From IMG/VR virus record IMGVR_UViG_3300030101_002926, positions 1-32,329 of that record: a stretch of 32,329 nucleotides of DNA; one strand, given 5' to 3'. Shown here piece by piece: positions 8,907-18,066 of this stretch (positions are counted from its first letter, which is position 1; each line of letters begins with the position of its first letter). The notes under the pieces were generated by a model. The model had not been told where the DNA came from and ran no database searches. It saw only the letters and a program-made list of their open reading frames with translations. The translations under genes were made by a program, and so were the position numbers. The DNA is from a virus.

Positions 8907-9370
8907 TGAGCAACAGAGCCCAAGCGCAGTATCTAAGGATTTACACGGGGGGAACTGATAAGCAGTTATGGCAGTCTTATTACGTCAATTCAACTATTTC
9001 TTTAAGCTCGAAGAGTTGGTCTTATTTTCCGTTTACCGCGGACGGGTTAATGTCATCTAGTGCAAGCGGAGGTAATACAGTTTCTTTAACTTGTCCAGCA
9101 ACTACAACCGCTATTTCTACTTTGACAGAAGCGTTAAATAATCAATACTTAGTCGAATTAAAAGTATATGAATTTGATTCAAGATTAAGCAATGTTGCTC
9201 CACAATCTAATCAATCTTTAATTGTTAATTTCTTAGGAGTGATAACAAGTATTGGGGGAAGTTTTGAAACGTTAAACGTAAATATTGGTTCGAGTATTAG
9301 CCCAGTGGGGGCCTCATGTCCTCCGAGGTCATTTACTACTGATTTAATAGGGAACCCCATACGATTATGA
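8906..9370 (+). CDS. Minor tail protein following tape measure
   Basis: 154 aa, beta-rich with no signal peptide. Two paired-strand segments (LWQSYYVNSTISL, LVELKVYEFD) and a conserved-looking tail CPPRSFTTDLIGNPIRL are visible. By position, it corresponds to the lambda gpM/gpL zone, that is a distal tail or tail-tip protein. Its stop TGA overlaps the next ATG (9367), so it is coupled to the large tail tip protein. Exact family uncertain. Confidence 0.6.
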   Translation: MSNRAQAQYLRIYTGGTDKQLWQSYYVNSTISLSSKSWSYFPFTADGLMSSSASGGNTVSLTCPATTTAISTLTEALNNQYLVELKVYEFDSRLSNVAPQSNQSLIVNFLGVITSIGGSFETLNVNIGSSISPVGASCPPRSFTTDLIGNPIRL

Positions 9371-11823
9371 ATATACAAGTATCTGATCCTCTTTCATTGT
9401 TGCCTTATCAATCAGGCTTAACAGGTGACGAATTAAAAGAAGAAGCAGCTAAGGGGAATACATCATTAGATACTCGGCAAAGGGCTATTTCGATAGGCGA
9501 GCCAGTGCCCATAATATTCGGGCGGCGGGTGACAGTAGGTAGTGATGACATTGGCGGGGTATTTGTAGCACCGGGATGTACTAGCGGTCGGTTTGTTAAT
9601 GATGGAACTACAAACGCTTTAACCGTTAATTTGCAATTAATTCTTAGTCAAGGCGAGATAGGAGATATAAAAGAAAATCAACTTTATCAATGGAGCTGTC
9701 GCGTTGGAACATGGAAGAGAGCGTATAACGAAAGGGCTAGCAATTGGACCCCAGCAACTACAATTACTAATGTTGCTAATAAAACGACGTGGGACAATAT
9801 CCCCAGTTATCCGGGCACTGATGCAGTATTTACTGATCTAACGGCTCTGAGCTATACAAACACTTTCGCCGATGGTGATAGGACATGGGACAGACAAGTT
9901 TATGTCTTTGTTGAGAATGGTTTAAAGGTCACAAGAATATTAGATAGTCAATTAGGCAGTAGTAATAATTTTATCGATTTAGCTATTTATTTAATCAAAC
10001 AATCGAAGCGGCTTCCAGACGATTTAATCGATACAACTTCCATGACGGCGGCGGCAAACTTTTTAAATACAAATAATTTCTTGTGTAATGGTGTTGTTTC
10101 TCAATCGCAGAATTTAGAAGATTTTCTCACTCAAACAGGTAATCAATTTTTACTTCGCTTATCTGAAAAAGATGGAAAAAAATGCTTTAAATCTCGGTTG
10201 CCTCTTAATAATGATTATTCTATTAATTCAACTAATGCTGTTAGTCCGGTTTATGGATTTACTGAGGACCATATATTAGAAGGTAGTTTTGAAATTGAAT
10301 ATATCCCGATCACTGAACGGCAAGATGCAAAAGCCTTAGTGATGTGGAAACAGCAAAATGATAATGACTTACCAATTATTAGGACATCAGAAGTTCAACA
10401 AACGGGGGTAAGTAATCCCGTTATTATTCAATATGATTTATCGCAATGGTGTTGTAGTGAATCTCACGCTGTTAAATATGGCGCGTATCAAATAGCAAAG
10501 CGTAAATATATAACGCATACTCTCAGGATTTCTGTAAGGCCCTCAACTTTTAATAGCACCCTTGCATTAGGCGATATTGTCAGAGTGAGATTAAGAAGAG
10601 AAACCAACGCAGGCACAATTGATCATCATGATTATTTATATGAAGTAGAGCGCATACAAAAAGCAACAACGGGAGTGATTGAACTTGATTTAATTCATTT
10701 CCCAGTCGATGCAAATAAAAAGTCTATTGTTGCTCAAGCAGTTGTAGCAGCTACCCCCGTCGGGACAGTAATTCCTACATCAAGAACAGATATTACTTGC
10801 CATTCAAATACAGGAACTTCAAATATTGCAGATGACGGCGTAACGTGGCCGTCTCTTGGTGCTACAAGTTACACCTTGGGAGGTTTTACAGAAGGTTTCT
10901 TTACGGAAGAAATAGAAAATATAGAAGATCCTTTTGAAGCTGACTTTGTTACTGGTATTACTGATGATCGGACAACTTCTGACCCTCTTAAAGTAGGTGA
11001 CACAATAACCGCGCAAGGACCGTCTTGCGTTGGTGGTCGGGTGTGTTTTTATCGTAGAAATAAAATAGGTAGTCATACGCCGTCTCCTACGTGGGGAGTT
11101 AAGACGTTAGTTAAATGTGAAGATACAGATATAGGACGCGGAACGATGGAATTTACAACTGCTGATATGGATCATTGGTATATCGTAGAGGGGTCTTGCC
11201 CGGATCCCGGTTCAGAAAGTGGATATGGTACACCTACTTTAATTGGAGAAGTTGGCCCAATTGAGCCGGATGTTAGTTCATACAGTTATGTTCGATGGGT
11301 CGGAAAAATTACAGTTTTTAGAGCATATCAGCCAGAAATGCCTGACGGTTTTGGTGGAACTAATTCAGCACAACCTGCAGTGGGGCCAACTGTTACGGAA
11401 CTAGAAACAACTTGGAGAGCTTTTAATGATTTTGCAATGATAGGGGGCGGGTATGGTTGCGCATCTCCAAGCGGTAATCCCATTCCACAGGCCGGTGGTT
11501 GTCCAACCGATTTTTTAAGCCCGTCATGGTGTTTCCCTGATAGTGGTGTTCAAAAATGGAGAGCTAACGTAAAAACTATTCAAAAAACATCGTGCGGCGG
11601 CGGCAATGTTTCAATGGGTGGTTTAGGTATTGATGGAGAAGGGCTTGGATGTTCATCTACAAATCAACCTATGACAAGTTGGGGATGTTCGCCTGTTGGT
11701 TCTTATTGGAAAATAGAAGGCCATTGGGAATTTGCAAATAATAATCAAATATCAACAACACCAGAAGCAACATGGAACGGAAGAATTAGACAGGGTGATG
11801 GATTTAATAACGAAGAAGAGTAA
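9367..11823 (+). CDS. Tail tip/central fibre protein, gpJ-like
   Basis: 818 aa. The N-terminal region has a 'VPIIFGRRVTVGSDDIGGVFVAPG' type segment common to tail tip proteins of gram-negative phages. The central region (~200-450) contains SMTAAANFL, 'LEDFLTQTGNQFLLRLSEKDGK' and ITERQDAKALVMW, matching the phage tail-protein-III portion of gpJ, the part that forms the tail-tip cone. The C-terminal third (~480-818) is Cys-, Gly- and Trp-rich and looks lineage-specific, so it may contact the host or fibres. Family call is from pattern and position. Confidence 0.75.
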   Translation: MNIQVSDPLSLLPYQSGLTGDELKEEAAKGNTSLDTRQRAISIGEPVPIIFGRRVTVGSDDIGGVFVAPGCTSGRFVNDGTTNALTVNLQLILSQGEIGDIKENQLYQWSCRVGTWKRAYNERASNWTPATTITNVANKTTWDNIPSYPGTDAVFTDLTALSYTNTFADGDRTWDRQVYVFVENGLKVTRILDSQLGSSNNFIDLAIYLIKQSKRLPDDLIDTTSMTAAANFLNTNNFLCNGVVSQSQNLEDFLTQTGNQFLLRLSEKDGKKCFKSRLPLNNDYSINSTNAVSPVYGFTEDHILEGSFEIEYIPITERQDAKALVMWKQQNDNDLPIIRTSEVQQTGVSNPVIIQYDLSQWCCSESHAVKYGAYQIAKRKYITHTLRISVRPSTFNSTLALGDIVRVRLRRETNAGTIDHHDYLYEVERIQKATTGVIELDLIHFPVDANKKSIVAQAVVAATPVGTVIPTSRTDITCHSNTGTSNIADDGVTWPSLGATSYTLGGFTEGFFTEEIENIEDPFEADFVTGITDDRTTSDPLKVGDTITAQGPSCVGGRVCFYRRNKIGSHTPSPTWGVKTLVKCEDTDIGRGTMEFTTADMDHWYIVEGSCPDPGSESGYGTPTLIGEVGPIEPDVSSYSYVRWVGKITVFRAYQPEMPDGFGGTNSAQPAVGPTVTELETTWRAFNDFAMIGGGYGCASPSGNPIPQAGGCPTDFLSPSWCFPDSGVQKWRANVKTIQKTSCGGGNVSMGGLGIDGEGLGCSSTNQPMTSWGCSPVGSYWKIEGHWEFANNNQISTTPEATWNGRIRQGDGFNNEEE

Positions 11824-11828
11824 TAATT

Positions 11829-12200
11829 ATGGCAGCTAATTTCCCATCATTAACGCCAAGCACCAGAGTTTACACTCCCGGTTCTGTTGCTAGTAGTAAT
11901 CTTGGTCATTTATCGGGAGAACAAACAGCGGTTAGACATTCAAGCGTTTCTTATGGTCATAGATTAACAATGACGTTTGTTTCTGTTACAAGAGCTCAAC
12001 AACAAAGCCTCGTAAACCATTTTGCATTTCATGGCAGTTTCGAGCCTTTCGACCTTTCCACAGAAACATTAGTTGCAACGAATTTAAGTTTCCCGACTGG
12101 TTATAAATGGAGATATTCAGAAAGTCCTACGATTGAAGAAATAGACGGTCAAATTAATATCTCTGTAAGTCTTGAATTGTTGCCACCATATACAATTTAA
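11829..12200 (+). CDS. Minor tail protein, paralogue A
   Basis: 123 aa, beta-rich. Pattern: FPSLTPSTRVYTPG, then HRLTMTFVSVTRAQQQSLVNHF, then LLPPYTI at the end. The central 'H.(L/I)T..(F)..(V/L).(R/Q)AQ...' stretch recurs in the next gene, so the two are paralogues. Such short proteins lie next to gpJ in marine and proteobacterial siphoviruses and are presumed tail-tip components. ATG follows the previous stop by 5 nt. Confidence 0.6.
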   Translation: MAANFPSLTPSTRVYTPGSVASSNLGHLSGEQTAVRHSSVSYGHRLTMTFVSVTRAQQQSLVNHFAFHGSFEPFDLSTETLVATNLSFPTGYKWRYSESPTIEEIDGQINISVSLELLPPYTI

Positions 12201-12203
12201 AAA

Positions 12204-12743
12204 ATGCTTGATTATCCTGACACAAGGTATCCAAACTCAATAAGTTACGACGTAGGTCGTTTAAATGTAAGTGAATCAAGCACTTTATCTAGTGGCCCGA
12301 TCAGGTTTAAACGATCAAATGTTTTAACGTCACATACGATAACTTTTAGATACTTAGATTTAACGCAAGCTCAGGTATCAGAATTTAGGCAACACTATTT
12401 AGACGCCGCAGGGACACATTCAAAATTTAAAATTCCACAAACTGTTTTTGGTGCTGCTGGTATAACCTCTTCTAACTCTTTTTATAGATACGCCTCAACA
12501 CCAAATGAAAACCAAAAGGGTGTTTTTCATGATATAGACATTGAAGTAGTTGTATTAACAGGGGTAGACCTTACAGCGAATTTAAGCAGCGGCGGGGGTG
12601 CTGATACTTCAAGCTCAACTACTAGCGGGTTTGCAATATTTGCGGGCACATCTCCTTTTTATTTATTTTGTAAGGACGCGGCGGGACATTCAAGTTCTGA
12701 CCTAGAATATACGTTAAAAGGCGGGAACGCGGCGGGATTATGA
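12204..12743 (+). CDS. Minor tail protein, paralogue B
   Basis: 179 aa. The N-terminal ~120 residues parallel the upstream gene: YPDTRYPNSISYDVG, HTITFRYLDLTQAQVSEFRQHY, then a VFHDIDIEVVVL strand. The C-terminal ~55 residues are a Ser/Gly linker and a short domain not present in paralogue A. The stop overlaps the next ATG (12740). Probably a tail-tip protein that links to the fibre encoded next; this is inferred from position. Confidence 0.6.
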   Translation: MLDYPDTRYPNSISYDVGRLNVSESSTLSSGPIRFKRSNVLTSHTITFRYLDLTQAQVSEFRQHYLDAAGTHSKFKIPQTVFGAAGITSSNSFYRYASTPNENQKGVFHDIDIEVVVLTGVDLTANLSSGGGADTSSSTTSGFAIFAGTSPFYLFCKDAAGHSSSDLEYTLKGGNAAGL

Positions 12744-13930
12744 GCACAACAGTTAAAGTCCAGATTCAGCAACGTGTTGATACCGCCTCGGCATGGACAA
12801 CCGCAAACCCAACACTTTTAAGTGGTGAAATAGGCTGGGAAAGTGACACTAAAAAATATAAGATTGGGGATGGTTCAACGGCATGGACTTCGCTGGCGTA
12901 TGCCCCCGGATCGGGAGGATATACAGCAGGAACAGGCGTTTCAATATCTGCATCAAATGTAATAACAGCTAGCGCGGTAGCTTTAACTCAGGTTTTCACG
13001 GCTGCCAACCAAACGGCTCATTTAGCTTTAACAACGCAAGAGGGTGATGTTGTTGTTAGATCAGACGAGAATAAAAGCTATGTAAGAAATAGTGGAACGG
13101 CTGGCAGTATGGCAGATTTTACCCTGCTTGCTACCCCGACCGATGCGGTACTTTCTGTTAATGGAAATACTGGGGCAATAACGGCTGATCAACTCGCGGC
13201 TGCAATAGAAAGCGCAACAGATTCAAATACTTTTACCGATGCTGATCATACAAAGTTAAATAGTGCTCTTACAACTTCTGATCTATTAGATGAGGATAAT
13301 TTTGCAACTAATAGCGATTCAAAAGCAGCTAGTCAACAATCAATAAAAGCTTATGTTGACGCAAACGCAGCAAATACAACTTATTCAATTTCTTGTGTAG
13401 ACGGTGATAACTCAGACGAAGAAAAAATAAGATTAACTGATAGCGGTTCAGGTACTGATGACATTGTTTTAGAAGCTGGTACGGGTTTATCTATTGCAAG
13501 ATCAAGCGACAAAATAACTTTCACAAATACAGTTTCTAATACTGATACGCAACTAACACAAGAGCAGGTCGAAGATTTTGTTGGTGGAATGTTGACGGGC
13601 AATACAGAAACAGGGATTACTGTTACTTATCAAGACGCTGATGGAACGATTGATTTTGAAGTTGATTTATTAGATGAGGATGATTTTGCAAGTAATTCCG
13701 ATACTAAGCCAGCATCGCAACAATCTATTAAGGCGTATATAGCAGCTAATACAAGTGCAGGTGGCGGCACGACTGGAGGCGGGAGTGATCAGCATTTTCT
13801 TGAAATGGATCAGGTTATTACGACTTCGTATCAACTAACTGCTAATAAAAATGCAATGTCTGTTAGTCCTTCGCTAAACTCAGGGGTAGTTATAACTGTC
13901 CCTTCTGGGGCGACTTGGGTAGTTCATTAA
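12740..13930 (+). CDS. Tail fibre protein with tropism-determinant-type N-terminus
   Basis: 396 aa. The N-terminal ~55 residues carry the motif VQIQQRVDTASAWTTANPTL, then LSGEIGWESDTKKYKIGDG and a W, the attachment module found at the start of many phage fibres. A 30-residue element beginning LLDEDNFATNSDSK and ending SIKAY occurs twice, near residues 182 and 312 (13280 and 13661 in DNA), and is common in marine phage fibres. The end (SGATWVVH) stops short of an obvious receptor domain, so the fibre may be completed by the next two proteins. Receptor unknown. Confidence 0.75.
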   Translation: MSTTVKVQIQQRVDTASAWTTANPTLLSGEIGWESDTKKYKIGDGSTAWTSLAYAPGSGGYTAGTGVSISASNVITASAVALTQVFTAANQTAHLALTTQEGDVVVRSDENKSYVRNSGTAGSMADFTLLATPTDAVLSVNGNTGAITADQLAAAIESATDSNTFTDADHTKLNSALTTSDLLDEDNFATNSDSKAASQQSIKAYVDANAANTTYSISCVDGDNSDEEKIRLTDSGSGTDDIVLEAGTGLSIARSSDKITFTNTVSNTDTQLTQEQVEDFVGGMLTGNTETGITVTYQDADGTIDFEVDLLDEDDFASNSDTKPASQQSIKAYIAANTSAGGGTTGGGSDQHFLEMDQVITTSYQLTANKNAMSVSPSLNSGVVITVPSGATWVVH

Positions 13931-13939
13931 TTTTTTGCT

Positions 13940-14455
13940 ATGTCTCCATATGGTTCTGTAAAAGTTAATACGATTGTCTTTGATGATAGCGGCGATCAGT
14001 CCTTAGCTTTGACAAATGTAGCCCCAAAAAATAGCCCTTCATTCAGTGGCACGATTACAAGTACGGCGACTATTAATCAAACTGGTGAATTTGATATTAA
14101 CGGGCAATATAACCAGACGATCCCAACAGGATTAGCAACAACAGGGGCCGTAACGGTCGATGCATCTTTAGGCAATTATTTTACTTTAGGCCCAATGACA
14201 GGAAACATTACGGGTTTTACTTTTACTAATTTACCTGCAAGTGGAAAAGCTTATTCATTCACTATTGAGTTAACTCCAAGCGCAACACCTCATACTGTTA
14301 CATGGACTCCTACTGTTGGAGGTGCAACGAAAAACTGGTATTGGTCTGGAAGTGCCCCAACATTAGAAGCAAATAAACCGATCTTAGTAAATGTTGTTAC
14401 AGATGACGGTGGTGAAAAATTTAGAGCGATAGCAAGTAAAGGGTTTACCGCTTAA
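13940..14455 (+). CDS. Fibre-associated protein
   Basis: 171 aa, beta-rich, Thr/Ser/Gly-heavy. Opening MSPYGSVKVNTIVFDDSG is followed by SPSFSGTITSTATI, a repeat-like strand motif of fibre shafts ('P.F.GT.t..'). The C-terminal ~90 residues read as a jelly-roll-like beta domain, with GKAYSFTIELTPS and NWYWSGSAPTLEANKP. It lies between two fibre genes 10 nt and 2 nt away. Likely a fibre shaft or tip subunit. Confidence 0.6.
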   Translation: MSPYGSVKVNTIVFDDSGDQSLALTNVAPKNSPSFSGTITSTATINQTGEFDINGQYNQTIPTGLATTGAVTVDASLGNYFTLGPMTGNITGFTFTNLPASGKAYSFTIELTPSATPHTVTWTPTVGGATKNWYWSGSAPTLEANKPILVNVVTDDGGEKFRAIASKGFTA

Positions 14456-14457
14456 TT

Positions 14458-15558
14458 ATGGACCCCATAACTCAAAGAATCTGGATGCCCGGCGGCGACA
14501 GTAAGACTGATGCCGTTTGGTTTACAGATGCCGAAACAAATTCTACAGCGGCAAGCTTAAATGTTTTAGATCTATATAATCCATCAGCTACTGAGACGGC
14601 TTGGAACGTTCCGGCAGGGGTTACAAGTATTTCTGTTGCTGTTATGGGTTGTGGTGGTGGCGGTCAGCAAAAAGGGGCAGGGACTGCAAAACCTTTTGCA
14701 TGTGGGGGAGGTGAAATGGTTTGGAGAAATAATATAAGTGTTACGGGTGGTCAGACTTTATACGTTCATGCAGGCTGTGCTCATGGTAGAAGTGCAACAG
14801 CTACATCATTAACAGGTTTTACAACTAATTATTTAAAATATATAAGTGATATGAATGGTAATTTAAGCGATTGGACTGATTCTGCTGTTACTGATTATTC
14901 ACGAGCTTCTTATATAAGGGCTTGGGTTAGCGGATATAATAAATTTTTAGTTTATGCAGCGGGTGCCAAATTAAATGAAAAAGATGGGGCTGATGATCAA
15001 GCGTCAATAATGCAGCAATCCATTTATGGAACATTAGGCACTGAAAATACTGATTGGAGACATAACCCCGGTGGGGATGGTGGAGGTACAAGTAATGAAA
15101 ATACTTGGTGGCTTAACAGACCTAGAGGTTCAGGTGGCGCAGCAGGTTATACGGGTTCAGGGGGAGATGGCGCTAATTCTACGGGAGGCGACGGAAACGC
15201 CGGTTCTGGTGGTGGTTCTGGTGGTGGTTCATCTGGACCACTGCAAGGTAATCCAAATACTCAATCTCGAGGTGGACATACTTTTATGTGGGGTGAGGGC
15301 AACAATGGGGCTGCTGGTGATTTTATACAAAATGATGCTTTTGAAGCAGAGTCTAACGGTGGAGACGGATCAAAAACAGGAACAGGGGCCACTAATAATC
15401 CTCCTGACGGTTTAGGGCAAGGTGGCGGCGGTGGTTCTGAAGGTTGGGCAGGCATGAACGGTACAAAACCCGAGTTTGACGGTTGGGTTCGTATTGTTTG
15501 GTCTACAGACGGAACTACAAGAAACTTCCCTTCAACAAATGTTGCCTATCCCGGGTAA
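14458..15558 (+). CDS. Glycine-rich tail fibre/adhesin tip protein
   Basis: 366 aa. N-terminal residues ~1-60 resemble other fibre-tip proteins (WNVPAGVTSISVAVMGCGGGG, the start of the 'glycine-rich' fold). Residues ~195-330 hold long Gly/Ser/Asn runs like the polyglycine-II sandwich of T4-type gp38 adhesins, with loops that would carry specificity. It ends with a WVRIVWS strand, usual for this fold. It is thus the best candidate for receptor-binding tip. Low-complexity Gly codons give spurious long frames on both strands here. Confidence 0.65.
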   Translation: MDPITQRIWMPGGDSKTDAVWFTDAETNSTAASLNVLDLYNPSATETAWNVPAGVTSISVAVMGCGGGGQQKGAGTAKPFACGGGEMVWRNNISVTGGQTLYVHAGCAHGRSATATSLTGFTTNYLKYISDMNGNLSDWTDSAVTDYSRASYIRAWVSGYNKFLVYAAGAKLNEKDGADDQASIMQQSIYGTLGTENTDWRHNPGGDGGGTSNENTWWLNRPRGSGGAAGYTGSGGDGANSTGGDGNAGSGGGSGGGSSGPLQGNPNTQSRGGHTFMWGEGNNGAAGDFIQNDAFEAESNGGDGSKTGTGATNNPPDGLGQGGGGGSEGWAGMNGTKPEFDGWVRIVWSTDGTTRNFPSTNVAYPG

Positions 15559-15583
15559 CGTCTACAATTTATGAAAAAAGCTA

Positions 15584-16039
15584 ATGACTGAGTACAGAAA
15601 AAGAGCTGACGGAACGGTTGTTAATTCAACTGATCTTTTTAAAGCTGCTAATAAAAACACTTCTTTTCCTGCAATACCAACAGATGATAATTGTGATTCT
15701 GTAGGTTGGGATATTGTACAAACAACAACACCTCCCACTATTACACCCCCTTATGAAATATTTGAACGTGATGGAGTAGAAGAATCTGGGGGAAAATGGG
15801 TTGAAAAATACAAAGTAACGACAAGAGATACATCTACTGTTGACGCAGAAAACGCAAAGACAGTCAGATCAGATAGAGATAAACTTCTTTCTGAGAGTGA
15901 TTGGACACATACTTCTGATACAAAGTTATCAACAAGCAAGCTTGCAGAATGGGCAACATATAGACAAGCATTGAGAGATATAACAAGCGATTCTAATTTT
16001 CCTAGTGGTGATATTACTTGGCCTACAAAACCGTCTTAG
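15584..16039 (+). CDS. Tail fibre assembly chaperone
   Basis: 151 aa. The C-terminal ~55 residues carry the well-known chaperone signature: RDKLLSESDWTHTSDTKLS, then LAEWATYRQALRD and NFPSGDITWPTKPS. This pattern (R..LL..SDW....D......W..YR..LRD.......WP..P) is found in fibre assembly chaperones and XkdW-type proteins of many phages, especially cyanophages. The N-terminal part is variable. Position directly after the fibre genes fits. Confidence 0.8.
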   Translation: MTEYRKRADGTVVNSTDLFKAANKNTSFPAIPTDDNCDSVGWDIVQTTTPPTITPPYEIFERDGVEESGGKWVEKYKVTTRDTSTVDAENAKTVRSDRDKLLSESDWTHTSDTKLSTSKLAEWATYRQALRDITSDSNFPSGDITWPTKPS

Positions 16040-16092
16040 GTTGCTAAGCATAAGCAGACACATTAAAGTATGACTGCAAGGCTTACTTTTTA

Positions 16093-16293
16093 ATGGTAAG
16101 AAAAATTTTAGATGGCATTAGCGTTGCATCTTTCGCTATGTCTTTAACCTTAATTTTGGGCGGGGGTTATATCTATTTCAAACGGGCTGATTTTGTTAAT
16201 GGAATGATGCTAACGATTCAAGATCAAATGATTGATGTAATACAAAATCAAATAAAAATACCTGGCAAAACTGGCCCAGCTCTACCTTTCTAA
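16093..16293 (+). CDS. Small single-pass membrane protein
   Basis: 66 aa. A basic start (MVRKILDG) leads to a hydrophobic segment (~9-27, containing ASFAMSLTLILGGGYIYF), then an amphipathic helix and a Pro/Gly-rich C-terminus. Its stop overlaps the next ATG (TAATG at 16291-16295). Small proteins of this build are frequent at the ends of cyanophage late regions; the function is unknown. A lysis accessory or membrane-anchored assembly role is possible but not shown. Confidence 0.6.
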   Translation: MVRKILDGISVASFAMSLTLILGGGYIYFKRADFVNGMMLTIQDQMIDVIQNQIKIPGKTGPALPF

Positions 16294-16808
16294 TGAAAGA
16301 ATATTTTCTACCTGGACTGCTAGGAATAGGGCTGATTTCTAGTAACTTGATGTCCTTAACTTTGCTATCTAATTCAAATAAAGATGGCATCCCTGATCTG
16401 GCTCGATTACAGACGACTGAGAACTCGGCAAGTCAACTGCGATACAACCGATCTGAGTCTGGTGATTTAGAGGTAGTAGTTACACATAACATGCATTCTC
16501 CTCGCACAACCCTTCACTCTGAAGAACGTTCTCGGTGGAATGGAAAAACTGACTATATAAGAAAAGAATATATTGCTCATCATCCTGTAGATAGTGCAAG
16601 GCTTACATCTGAATACCTTGCCTGCATTAAAAACAAAGGAAGTGCTGAATCCCAGGGAGAGATAGTTGGAACTTCGCTAGTTTCTGCAACTCCAGTAGGT
16701 AGCACATTGTCTGGAATCCCAATAGTAGGCTGGATTGCGAATGCAGTAGCAATTAGGAAATCTTCTCAATTCGGTAAAGAGATTGGCGGTAGTTTTGTAG
16801 ATTGCTAA
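16293..16808 (+). CDS. Protein with N-terminal hydrophobic segment, unknown
   Basis: 171 aa. Residues ~3-26 are hydrophobic (FLPGLLGIGLISSNLMSLTLL), a membrane anchor or uncleaved signal. The body is polar with a His-rich part (THNMHSP, IAHHPVDSARL), and near the C-terminus a second hydrophobic patch (GIPIVGWIANAVAI). Starts by stop/start overlap with the previous gene and is directly followed by a GTG-initiated gene. Not recognised; the trio 16093-17429 looks like one functional set. Confidence 0.55.
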   Translation: MKEYFLPGLLGIGLISSNLMSLTLLSNSNKDGIPDLARLQTTENSASQLRYNRSESGDLEVVVTHNMHSPRTTLHSEERSRWNGKTDYIRKEYIAHHPVDSARLTSEYLACIKNKGSAESQGEIVGTSLVSATPVGSTLSGIPIVGWIANAVAIRKSSQFGKEIGGSFVDC

Positions 16809-17429
16809 GTGAAGATTGAAAAGATAGAAGTAGATAAAGTTGGAATACCAAAAATTAATAGTCTGCCTACTACTAAACAAGTAACAAGAACTTTAAATGT
16901 AGAAAAGCCAGGGTTTGATTTTATCTTTCCGTTCTTTGAACCGATGAGATATAACCCTGTAAAAATGCAAACTTTAAAAAAACCTCCTACCCCAACACCC
17001 CCTGACGACGAAACAAAACCACAAAAAAACAAGAAAAATAATACAGATTTAGATACAGGTTTACCTGATATAGGAGAACTAGAAATTGAATGTCCTGCGA
17101 AAGATCAACAGTATCGGTTGGGGGATATAAGAAATGCAAAGGCAAAAGAGAAGGTAATCGGGTTCGAGCTGGTCGGGGATAAGTGCCTTGAGATATGGGG
17201 GCCAACCAATATTGCAGACAAGTATCTCCCTAGTTCGAGCGTCGCTGCAACCACATTCGGAATAACTGTTGTGGCTACAACTGCCGCTACATTGACACCC
17301 ATATTAACCAAAGCTCTTAAACCAATATTTAAAAAATTAATAGCTAAAGTTAAAAAAATGATTGGTAAAAAACAAAAAGTATTATCTACTTTTGAGCGTC
17401 GGAAGTTACAGAGAGATCGGAAGAAATAG
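16809..17429 (+). CDS. Protein with C-terminal membrane anchor, unknown
   Basis: 206 aa, GTG start at 16809 immediately after the previous TAA. The N-terminal half is Pro/Lys-rich and charged (PPTPTPPDDETKPQKNKKNN). A middle domain has two Cys (ECPAKDQQYRLG, GDKCLEIWGP). Near the C-terminus a hydrophobic stretch (~150-170, TFGITVVATTAATLTPIL) is followed by a very basic tail. This is a plausible C-tail anchor. The final 44 nt overlap the end of a convergent gene on the other strand, so the transcripts of the two genome arms meet here. Confidence 0.55.
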   Translation: MKIEKIEVDKVGIPKINSLPTTKQVTRTLNVEKPGFDFIFPFFEPMRYNPVKMQTLKKPPTPTPPDDETKPQKNKKNNTDLDTGLPDIGELEIECPAKDQQYRLGDIRNAKAKEKVIGFELVGDKCLEIWGPTNIADKYLPSSSVAATTFGITVVATTAATLTPILTKALKPIFKKLIAKVKKMIGKKQKVLSTFERRKLQRDRKK

Positions 17430-18066
17430 CGTGGGTATGTTCAACATTAGGTGGTGAAACTACTTTTACATCTGCACATATCTTTGCCATTTCTCCAACA
17501 AAAATATTTCCTAGCCTGATGTGTTTTGAGCAGGTCGCCAATCTCGACATTTCGTAATTTAATCTTTTTGATGCTAAAGAGGCCTCATATAATTCGACTT
17601 GTCTTTCTAATCCCTTGCGGCAAAGCTTCTGGTATCTGAAAGATAATGGAATACTGAATGTAGCGGTTATGCCGCCGTTTAAACTTGTGTTCGACTCTTG
17701 CATCCCTGTTCTCACTGACTCTGTTCTAATTATTTTTGTTGGCTCATCTGGTTCTCCATCTCCAATTGGATTGTTATCTGCATCAAAAGCACCCTCTATA
17801 TCTTTCGTTGAATAGACAGGTCTAGAATAATACGGCTGATAAGGCGACCCAAAACTATTAGTATGACTGAGGAATGGTGATATATTTAATGTCGCTCCTT
17901 GACAGACTTGGTTTGCTCCTAGTTGGTATTGGAACTGGCGAGAAGGCACAACTTGTACTGCCTGGTTGACCACTGACCCGGTAGATTGTGATGATGTGTT
18001 AATACTTTGTGCGAAGGATTTAACAGGTAAAGTAATAAATAAGAGAGCTAAGTATAGATGCTTCAT
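17386..18066 (-). CDS. Exported protein with signal peptide, unknown
   Basis: 226 aa. A clear Sec signal peptide (MKHLYLALLFITLPVKSFAQ, cleavage likely after AQ). The mature part has QCQ-type Cys in NQVCQGATLNISPF, and more Cys in a C-terminal region (KLCRKG, ATCSKHI, KICADV), so disulfides in the periplasm or outside are plausible. The middle is Pro/Asp-rich. Proteins with a 'CQGAT.N..P' segment are, to my recollection, recurrent in marine cyanophages, without a known job. Start ATG overlaps the upstream stop (ATGA). Last gene of the minus-strand arm. Confidence 0.65.
   Translation of the reverse strand: MKHLYLALLFITLPVKSFAQSINTSSQSTGSVVNQAVQVVPSRQFQYQLGANQVCQGATLNISPFLSHTNSFGSPYQPYYSRPVYSTKDIEGAFDADNNPIGDGEPDEPTKIIRTESVRTGMQESNTSLNGGITATFSIPLSFRYQKLCRKGLERQVELYEASLASKRLNYEMSRLATCSKHIRLGNIFVGEMAKICADVKVVSPPNVEHTHAISSDLSVTSDAQK

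Noticed and set aside
15071-15415. 114-codon plus frame inside the glycine-rich fibre gene
   Set aside because: A frame-shifted shadow of the Gly-rich repeat codons; Val/Leu-rich product without sense.
16805-17311. Several minus-strand frames under the 206-aa gene
   Set aside because: Shadows of the plus-strand gene, which has coherent composition and adjoins its upstream neighbour.
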